A DNA stretch of 10,120 nt from Candidatus Hydrogenedentota bacterium (GTDB taxonomy: Bacteria > Hydrogenedentota > Hydrogenedentia > Hydrogenedentiales > CAITNO01). Shown here in pieces: positions 5,178 to 10,120 of the stretch. The first letter of the stretch is position 1, and every line of letters begins with the position of its first letter. The notes beneath the pieces were generated by a model. The model was not told the origin of the DNA, did no database searches, and saw nothing but the letters and a program-made list of their open reading frames with translations. The stretch is from contig CAIXUF010001399.1 in assembly GCA_903922535.1 (NCBI GenBank), positions 1-10,120 on the forward strand. Reading direction: 5' to 3'. The translations under genes and the position numbers were made by a program.

Positions 5178-7166
5178 CTACCCTTCGGCTTCTTTCGCTG
5201 CCCGTTCCTGTTCGGGGGTAACCATTTTGCCGGACCAGAGGCGGTTGATTACGGCCAGGATGGCCGTTGTGCTGATCAGAAACACCACAAAGAGGGCCGT
5301 GGCATAGCCCATGCGCCCGTAGAGGAAATTGCCGACGGTGAACAGGGCCGACCAGATCATGGTGCAGCCGGCAACCCAGCCCAGCAGCGCGAGGGGAATG
5401 TTCTCGTGGGTGGCGCGGGCCTCTTCGTCCGTAACACCGGACTCTTTGCGGACGGAATACCAACCCGGCCCGAAGGGGCGAACCTTTTTGTAGAAATCGA
5501 TGAGCGTTTTGCGGTTGGTTTGGGGGCCGAAAAAGGCCACCAGCATCCAGCACAGGGTCGTTACGGCTATGGTTATGATCAGGCTCGCTGCGGAGAAGTT
5601 TAACCCGTATGCGGTTTGAAGATAGGCAAAGAAACTGCCTATTGGCGCCGATATGCCCACCCCCCACGCCTTCTCAAGATGCGCCAGGAAGTTGGCGATG
5701 AATTGACCGACGCTGCCCGCAGTCGGAACCTGAAGAATGCTAATCTTGATGAGATGCAGCACGATGGACACGAAGAAGGAGCTAATCATGGCCGCGACCT
5801 CGCACCAGGCGTTGATGCGCCACCAGAACCAGCGCAGCAGGTAGAGCAGCCCCGTGCCCGCGCCCACCTGGAGCATGATGTCAAAGCTGTCCTTGGCGGA
5901 CTGCAGCACGTAAACCATGCCGCATGAGGCCACGAACAGACCCACCGTGGTGAACCTGCCCGCCCACACGTAGTGGCGCTCACTCACATCCCTGACGAGA
6001 AAGCGCCGATAGAAATCATGCACCAGATAGGAGGCGCCCCAGTTCAGGTGCGTCAGGATCGTGGACGAATTGGCCGCGATAAGGCCGCCTATCATCAGCC
6101 CGGCAAAGCCCACCGGAAGAAACACCAGCATGGCCGGATAGGCGATGTCGTGGTTGACCAGACTTGGGTCAAGATTGGGAAAGGCCGTCTGGATGTCGGA
6201 AAGTTTGGGGTAAATGACCAGTGAGCACAGACCGACCAGAATCCATGGCCAGGGGCGCAGGACGTAGTGGGCAACATTGAAGAACAGCACCGCGCCCAGA
6301 GAATCCTTTTCGGACTTGGAGGAGAGCATGCGCTGGGCGATGTAGCTGCCCCCGCCCGGTTCGGCCCCCGGATACCAGACGGCCCACCACTGCACGGCAA
6401 TGGGCAAAATGAACACGGCAATGGCGATGTCCCAGTTGTTGCTGAAGTCGGGCAGGATGTTGAGGTAGTTGAGCATCGTCTTGCCGTCGGGGGCCAGATG
6501 GGGGGCGGAAAGCTTCTCGACCAGGCCGTGCAGCCCGCCGACCTGGGGCAGCTTGAGGGCGAAGTAGGCGGCGGCAATGACGGCGGTCATCTTGATGAAG
6601 AACTGGACCATGTCAATCACGAGCACGCCCCACAGGCCGGAGTGCGCGGCGAAAACGACATTGAGCAGGCCAATGCCGATCAGGGTCTGCCAGCGGGGCA
6701 GGCCAAACAGGATGCCGGCAATCTTGCAGGCGGCCAGATTGACGGAGGCCATGATAATGCAGTTGAAGAAGAGGCCCAGGTAGACGGCGCGGAAACCGCG
6801 CACGACGCTGGCCGCCTTGCCGGAATAGCGGATCTCGTAGAACTCCAGGTCGGTCATGACGCCGGAACGGCGCCACAGGCGGGCGTAGAAGAACACGGTG
6901 GCCACGCCGGTCATCACGAAGGCCCACCAGCACCAGTTGCCCGCCACGCCCTGCCGACGGACAATGTCGGTCACCAGATTGGGGGTGTCGCTGCTGAAGG
7001 TGGTGGCAACCATGGAGAGTCCGGCAAGCCACCACGGCACGGAACGCCCGGAGGCGAAGAATTCGGTGGTGCTTTTGCCCGCCCGTTTTCCGAAGAACAG
7101 CGCCGGAACAAAACAGATGAGCAGTGAGATCGCAATAATGACCCAGTCCAAACCGTGCAGGTGCAT
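5178..7166 (-). CDS. Sodium:solute symporter (SSS family)
   Basis: A 662-residue polytopic inner-membrane protein of the Na+/solute symporter family (the PutP/SGLT superfamily). It would couple Na+ influx to uptake of a sugar, amino acid or other organic solute. Family hallmarks near the N-terminus are FFGKRAGKSTTEFFASGRSV (24-43) followed by WWLAGLSMVATTFSSDTPNL, the usual SSS helix-1 to helix-2 region. At least twelve further hydrophobic stretches follow, including GFAGLMIGGLIAANSSTILT, which matches the conserved late helix with serine/threonine ligands of the second sodium site. A charged cytoplasmic C-terminus ends QERAAKEAEG. It is longer than PutP (about 500 residues), with extra C-terminal helices typical of the larger subgroup. 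An AAAGGAGT ribosome site lies 6 nt before the ATG. The substrate cannot be read from the sequence, and no catabolic gene adjoins it. Confidence 0.88.
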   Translation of the reverse strand: MHLHGLDWVIIAISLLICFVPALFFGKRAGKSTTEFFASGRSVPWWLAGLSMVATTFSSDTPNLVTDIVRRQGVAGNWCWWAFVMTGVATVFFYARLWRRSGVMTDLEFYEIRYSGKAASVVRGFRAVYLGLFFNCIIMASVNLAACKIAGILFGLPRWQTLIGIGLLNVVFAAHSGLWGVLVIDMVQFFIKMTAVIAAAYFALKLPQVGGLHGLVEKLSAPHLAPDGKTMLNYLNILPDFSNNWDIAIAVFILPIAVQWWAVWYPGAEPGGGSYIAQRMLSSKSEKDSLGAVLFFNVAHYVLRPWPWILVGLCSLVIYPKLSDIQTAFPNLDPSLVNHDIAYPAMLVFLPVGFAGLMIGGLIAANSSTILTHLNWGASYLVHDFYRRFLVRDVSERHYVWAGRFTTVGLFVASCGMVYVLQSAKDSFDIMLQVGAGTGLLYLLRWFWWRINAWCEVAAMISSFFVSIVLHLIKISILQVPTAGSVGQFIANFLAHLEKAWGVGISAPIGSFFAYLQTAYGLNFSAASLIITIAVTTLCWMLVAFFGPQTNRKTLIDFYKKVRPFGPGWYSVRKESGVTDEEARATHENIPLALLGWVAGCTMIWSALFTVGNFLYGRMGYATALFVVFLISTTAILAVINRLWSGKMVTPEQERAAKEAEG

Positions 7167-7172
7167 GCCGTG

Positions 7173-7180
7173 ACTCCTTT
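7173..7180 (-). promoter_or_regulatory. Ribosome binding site of the symporter
   Basis: Minus-strand AAAGGAGT, 6 nt before the ATG at 7166. It supports that start. Confidence 0.65.
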
Positions 7181-7199
7181 CCGCATCCTTGACCGCGCA

Positions 7200-7229
7200 A
7201 GTTTACCCGTCGCGCGGGGCGGGGCTCAA
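7200..7229 (-). promoter_or_regulatory. Candidate symporter promoter
   Basis: Minus strand: TTGAGC (7229-7224), 18-bp spacer, TAAACT (7205-7200). Transcription would begin near 7193, giving a short leader of about 27 nt. The tandem 7-bp array starts immediately upstream of the -35 box. Confidence 0.4.
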
Positions 7230-7239
7230 CTTTGCGAAA

Positions 7240-7302
7240 GGACAAAGGACAAAGGGCGAAGGACAAAGGGCGAAGGGCGAAGGGCGAAGGGCGAAGGACA
7301 AA
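7240..7302 (+). repeat. Tandem 7-bp repeat (9 units) in a divergent promoter region
   Basis: Nine contiguous units of two types: GGACAAA (units 1, 2, 4, 9) and GGGCGAA (units 3, 5, 6, 7, 8), totalling exactly 63 bp. A degenerate unit, TGCGAAA, precedes it at 7233-7239. The array is pure purine except for a single C per unit and lies between the symporter promoter and the bactofilin promoter. It resembles a variable-number tandem repeat. Confidence 0.9.
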
Positions 7303-7341
7303 ATGGAAGAGGATGGGGGAACAACTTCGGGCATGACCTTT

Positions 7342-7371
7342 TTGATAAGGGGTGGATTAACCCGGTAAACT
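7342..7371 (+). promoter_or_regulatory. Promoter of the bactofilin operon
   Basis: TTGATA (7342-7347), 18-bp spacer, TAAACT (7366-7371). Transcription would start near 7378, about 83 nt before the bactofilin ATG. The -10 box is identical to that of the divergent symporter promoter. Confidence 0.5.
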
Positions 7372-7460
7372 CAATGGTGCCGTGTTATGGTAACGTCGAC
7401 CCCGTCGAGAGGCCGGTGCCTGGGTCCGGGGTTTGCCAACCGTTTGGGGTGCTTTTGACC

Positions 7461-8171
7461 ATGGACAACACGAATGAGCCCGTCCCCCCCCTTGGGGACG
7501 GCGACTTGGGCAACTTGGACGGCTTTGACGGCCTTGCGGGGAGTGACAAAGGGGGGCTGTTTTCCCGTCTCGGAGAGCGTTTCAATGAGGCCCTGCAACA
7601 GGGCCGGGGTGACTCGCGCCACCGAAAGGCCGTGGAGGAAATGCGCCGCTCCCCGGCCATCACTCCGGATGACGCGGCCACGCGACGGGCAAGGAATGTC
7701 AACCTGAAGCGGTTGGTCATCCCGGAAGGCGTGACCATTGGGGGTTCCCTGAGCGGCGGTGCTGAATCGGAAATCGGCGGCCGGATCGAGGGCGATCTTA
7801 CCATTGAGGGCCCGTTGTTCCTTCTGAAGACCGCCGTCGTCACGGGGGACGTGCGGGCCGGTTCGTGCCAGATGGACGGATTGGTCGAGGGGCGCATTGA
7901 AGTGTCTACCGACCTCGCCGTTGGAAAGACCGGCCGGCTCAACGCCGATGCCGTGGCGGGTCGCAATGTGGACATTGCCGGGCAGGTAAACGGGAGCGTG
8001 ACCACGCCCGGAAGACTCCGCATGGCCTCGGGCAGCGTTGTCAACGGTGATGTGCGGGTGCGCGTTCTGAATATGGAAGAAGGTGCGGCGCTGAACGGAG
8101 TGTGCACCATGCGCGCACCCGGCCAGAAGCCGGAGGACAGCGCCCCAACAAAGGAGCAAGCGACATCATGA
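7461..8171 (+). CDS. Bactofilin (polymer-forming cytoskeletal protein)
   Basis: Bactofilins self-assemble without nucleotide into filaments that scaffold envelope, cell-shape and wall-synthesis machinery at the cytoplasmic membrane. The 236-residue protein has an acidic, glycine-rich tail (1-30), then a short charged segment (about 31-80) that may form an amphipathic helix. The bactofilin beta-helix spans about 82-217, with repeating short strands such as VTIGGSLSG, IEGDLTIEG, VTGDVRAG, VEGRIEV, AGRNVDIAGQVNGSV and VVNGDVRV. A polar C-terminal tail follows. The frame is open back to 7155 through the 7-bp repeat array, but that stretch precedes the promoter and is low-complexity, so ATG 7461 is preferred. 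The ribosome site is weak. Codons 8-11 contain an 8-C tract. Its stop overlaps the peptidase start by 4 nt. Confidence 0.85.
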   Translation: MDNTNEPVPPLGDGDLGNLDGFDGLAGSDKGGLFSRLGERFNEALQQGRGDSRHRKAVEEMRRSPAITPDDAATRRARNVNLKRLVIPEGVTIGGSLSGGAESEIGGRIEGDLTIEGPLFLLKTAVVTGDVRAGSCQMDGLVEGRIEVSTDLAVGKTGRLNADAVAGRNVDIAGQVNGSVTTPGRLRMASGSVVNGDVRVRVLNMEEGAALNGVCTMRAPGQKPEDSAPTKEQATS

Positions 8172-8866
8172 TGATGCCAATGTTTTACGGTCCGGACATC
8201 CTGTTGATGATTCCGGCCATCATATTCTCGCTCTGGGCCCAGTGGGCCGTGAAGAGCGCTTACCGGAAATACTCGGAGATCGGGACCAGTTCACACATGA
8301 CGGGTGCCCAGGCGGCGCAGGCGATTCTGGACAGTGCGGGCGTGCAGAATGTTGCCATCGGACAGGTGCCCGGCGAAATGACCGACCATTACGACCCCAC
8401 GCAAAAGGTCGTGAACCTTTCCGAGGGGGTGTACGGCAGCGATTCCATCGCGGCCGTGGGCATCGCGGCGCATGAAGTTGGCCACGCCATCCAGGACGCG
8501 CACGAGTATGCGCCGATGAAGCTGCGGACCCTGATTTACCCCGTTTCGTCCCTCGGCTCGACGCTTGCGTTCCCGCTGATATTCGCCGGGATGTTCTTTG
8601 GCCATTCCGGCATGGGGTGGCTGTTGCATCTGGGCATCTATCTTTTCGCCGCGGCCGTGGCGTTCACCATCGTGACGCTGCCGGTCGAGTTCAATGCCAG
8701 CAGCCGCGCGGTGCAGGCGCTGGCAAAGGGCGGCTACCTCACCACTGATGAACTGAACGGTGTGCGCAAGGTGCTGCGCGCGGCCGCGCTTACCTACGTG
8801 GCCGCGGCGGCGGCGGCAGTGCTGCAACTGTTGCGCCTGCTCCTTATCGCCCGCGGGCGCGACTAA
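8168..8866 (+). CDS. YugP-type membrane zinc metallopeptidase
   Basis: A 232-residue membrane metallopeptidase of the neutral zinc peptidase family typified by Bacillus YugP. Motifs: MFYGPDILLMIPAIIFSLWAQ (5-25) as the first membrane helix, and DHYDPTQKVVNLSEGVYG (73-90). HEVGHAIQ (102-109) holds the HExxH zinc site with catalytic Glu103. EFNASSRA (174-181) holds Glu174, a probable third zinc ligand. Further hydrophobic segments lie at about 121-145, 150-171 and 204-228. The protein length and motif order match the family. Start ATG 8168 overlaps the bactofilin TGA (ATGA), with AAGGAG 11 nt upstream; two further ATGs follow at once. Physiological substrates are poorly known. Co-transcription with a bactofilin suggests an envelope role, which is inference. 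Confidence 0.88.
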   Translation: MMMPMFYGPDILLMIPAIIFSLWAQWAVKSAYRKYSEIGTSSHMTGAQAAQAILDSAGVQNVAIGQVPGEMTDHYDPTQKVVNLSEGVYGSDSIAAVGIAAHEVGHAIQDAHEYAPMKLRTLIYPVSSLGSTLAFPLIFAGMFFGHSGMGWLLHLGIYLFAAAVAFTIVTLPVEFNASSRAVQALAKGGYLTTDELNGVRKVLRAAALTYVAAAAAAVLQLLRLLLIARGRD

Positions 8867-8874
8867 GGCATTAC

Positions 8875-10014
8875 ATGCGCCGCTTCCCCTCCCATACCGC
8901 GCCGCAGGTCCTTTTGGGCGCTGCGGCGCTTCTGTTTGCGGCCTGCGCGGCGGTCTGCGCGCAGGAGCAGACTTTTACCGTGCGCATGACCGGGCACGCG
9001 GAGGGGGTGGGCATCGCGGCGCGCAACAACGCCGTGGCCGGCGCGGAAGAACAGATCATCACCGACGTGCTGCGCTCCATGGTCAACACGGAGGATATGG
9101 CACCTTTCCAGGCCATGCTGCGCCATGCATCCGGCTATTTTCAGCGTTACGACCTGCTGCGCAGCGACGCCGCCAACAACAGCACGACGGTGGAAATAGA
9201 CGCCTATGTCCTTGAAAAGCCCCTGCGGCAGGACGTCGCGGCGGCCATGCTGCCGCGCCTGCCCAAGAATTCGTCCGTGCTGCTTGTGGTGTCCGAGCAG
9301 CCCACCCCGGAGACGCCCGCCAAGGTGGGGCCGGGTTCGGCCTTTCTGGTGCTGCGTGAGGGCCTGGAGAAATATGGGTTCAGCGTTGTGGGACCGGACA
9401 AGCTGAACGGCGTATACCCCCCTGAGAAGCTGCTTGCAATCACGGGCGGGACTGTGGATGAGGGATCGCACTTTGCGCGGGAAAACCTTCAGAACGTGGT
9501 CATCACCGCGCAGGCCACTTCGGAACATGAGGCGCTGCCGACGGCGTCGGACATGAGCAAGAACCACGCACGTGTGGCGCTGCGCGTCTTTTCCGGACCG
9601 GACGGCAAGATGACCGATGCGCTGGGCGCCGAGGCGGTGGTGCAAAGCGCGGACCCGCGCGACGGGGGCGACCAGGCCATCTCGGATGCGGCCGGAAAGC
9701 TGGTGACCGACACGACGGTGGCGGTGGTTCTGGCCCTGCTGGGACGGCAGGAAAAGGACCGGGTCCTGCTTACGATCGAACAGCCCGGCAACGATGCCGC
9801 CGTCCATGAAATCGCGGAGTCGCTGCGCAAGGCGGCGGGTGTGGCCGGGGTTGAGGAAATGCTCGTCTCCCCAGCGCTGGCGCGGTTGCAGATGGACTAT
9901 CCGGGGGCCATGGCGCGGCTGGCGGATTTGCTGCATGCGCTGGCGCTTTCCGCCGGACGCCTGGAAGTGAAGAAGGCGGTGGGAAGAGAGATTACCGCCG
10001 TTATACGGCGGTAG
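8875..10014 (+). CDS. Secreted protein with FlgT/LPP20-like N-terminal region, unknown function
   Basis: A 379-residue exported protein. Residues 1-29 are a signal peptide with a likely AVCA/QE cleavage; FAAC at 21-24 is a poor lipobox, so a lipoprotein is less likely. Residues 33-125 follow the FlgT/LPP20 N-terminal pattern: a strand (FTVRMTGHAEG), then AARNNAVAGAEEQIITDVLRS, a GYFQRYDLLRS segment, and a strand TTVEIDAYVLEKPLRQDV. Residues 134-290 begin SSVLLVVSEQ and continue as alternating strands and helices (LREGLEKYGFSVVGPDKL, NVVITAQA), like the periplasmic second domains of such proteins. Residues 296-377 form a third module (HEIAESLRKAAGVAGVEEML ... DYPGAMARLADLL) recalling small alpha-beta sandwich domains. 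The family match is from pattern only. It starts 8 nt after the peptidase, with AAGG overlapping that gene's stop. No flagellar genes are nearby, so an envelope rather than flagellar role is plausible. Confidence 0.7.
   Translation: MRRFPSHTAPQVLLGAAALLFAACAAVCAQEQTFTVRMTGHAEGVGIAARNNAVAGAEEQIITDVLRSMVNTEDMAPFQAMLRHASGYFQRYDLLRSDAANNSTTVEIDAYVLEKPLRQDVAAAMLPRLPKNSSVLLVVSEQPTPETPAKVGPGSAFLVLREGLEKYGFSVVGPDKLNGVYPPEKLLAITGGTVDEGSHFARENLQNVVITAQATSEHEALPTASDMSKNHARVALRVFSGPDGKMTDALGAEAVVQSADPRDGGDQAISDAAGKLVTDTTVAVVLALLGRQEKDRVLLTIEQPGNDAAVHEIAESLRKAAGVAGVEEMLVSPALARLQMDYPGAMARLADLLHALALSAGRLEVKKAVGREITAVIRR
9993..10013 (+). other. Perfect hairpin overlapping the operon's last stop codon
   Basis: TACCGCCGT pairs with ACGGCGGTA around a 3-nt loop (TAT): a 9-bp perfect stem whose right arm includes the first two bases of the TAG stop. 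No T-run follows, so it is not a standard intrinsic terminator. It could protect the 3' end of the mRNA or act with Rho. Confidence 0.45.
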
Positions 10015-10033
10015 CGCGGGCGGGCAAGGAAAA

Positions 10034-10060
10034 ATGGGAGATATGGGAAGGATGGGGGAG
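10034..10060 (+). repeat. Tandem 9-bp repeat (3 units)
   Basis: Units ATGGGAGAT, ATGGGAAGG and ATGGGGGAG lie shortly after the last gene of the bactofilin operon. They share the 9-bp period and the ATGG start with the array at 3154-3189. Nothing else is recognised in 10015-10120. Confidence 0.55.
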
Positions 10061-10120
10061 GGGTGCCGGAGAAGGCGGTGCCACAGACGGATTTCAAAAC
10101 CGGCTTGGGCTTATTGGCGA

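Noticed and set aside
4282..5667. Minus-strand frame of 461 codons spanning rsmI and the end of the symporter
   Set aside because: It overlaps rsmI antisense and the symporter in another frame of the same strand. The product is low-complexity and basic, with no family signature.
6267..7127. Plus-strand frame of 286 codons opposite the symporter
   Set aside because: The product is Gly/His/Glu-rich, antisense to a well-supported membrane transporter.
7155..7460. N-terminal extension of the bactofilin to 7155
   Set aside because: It would translate the 7-bp array as low-complexity Lys/Arg/Gly, overlap the symporter's start, and precede the predicted promoter at 7342-7371.
8799..8817. GCG/GCC trinucleotide run in the peptidase gene
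   Set aside because: It encodes an alanine-rich membrane helix in a GC-rich genome, so protein composition explains it.
8863..9936. Minus-strand frame of 357 codons opposite the secreted protein
   Set aside because: The sense strand has a signal peptide, operon context and protein-like composition. The antisense product is His/Arg-rich without domains.

Overview
This is a GC-rich bacterial chromosomal segment with eight complete protein-coding genes and one truncated at the left edge. The mix suggests a large-genome environmental bacterium of the FCB/PVC type, possibly Candidatus Hydrogenedentes. It combines a secreted repeat protein leading into a formylglycine-generating-enzyme-like (SUMF1) domain, a plant-like glucuronokinase, a bactofilin, a YugP-type zinc peptidase and short purine-rich intergenic tandem repeats. 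The lineage is an inference from gene content only; there is no rRNA or marker phylogeny in the window. No tRNA, rRNA, CRISPR, transposase or prophage gene was seen.

Layout. Minus strand, 1-723: N-terminal part of an exported protein with two 93-residue Ig/FN3-like repeats, running into the start of a probable SUMF1 domain and off the window. Minus strand, 1169-1378: a 69-residue two-helix membrane protein. These two unrelated genes carry homologous upstream regions of about 220 bp (724-946 and 1379-1597). Each copy contains a sigma70-type promoter with a 17-bp spacer, followed by a leader of about 95-100 nt. This is the most unusual structure in the window. Plus strand, 1703-2383: a site-2 protease (M50) with its own promoter and an apparent TTG start, then lipB (octanoyltransferase, 2510-3151). 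Plus strand, 3306-5046: a glucuronokinase-like GHMP kinase tightly coupled to rsmI. Minus strand, 5178-7166: a sodium:solute symporter. Plus strand, 7461-10014: a three-gene operon of bactofilin, YugP-type membrane zinc metallopeptidase and a secreted protein resembling FlgT/LPP20 N-terminal domains.

How the genes relate. LipB (lipoate attachment), RsmI (16S rRNA C1402 2'-O-methylation) and the M50 protease are housekeeping-type genes with no obvious mutual link. The bactofilin-peptidase-secreted protein operon, joined by a 4-nt overlap and an 8-nt gap, looks like a cell-envelope module. The divergent region between the symporter and the bactofilin (7167-7460) has a promoter candidate for each side and nine exact-length 7-bp tandem units between them. 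The bactofilin also has an 8-C tract at codons 8-11 and lipB a 9-G tract near its 3' end. These are candidate slippage sites, or possible assembly errors.
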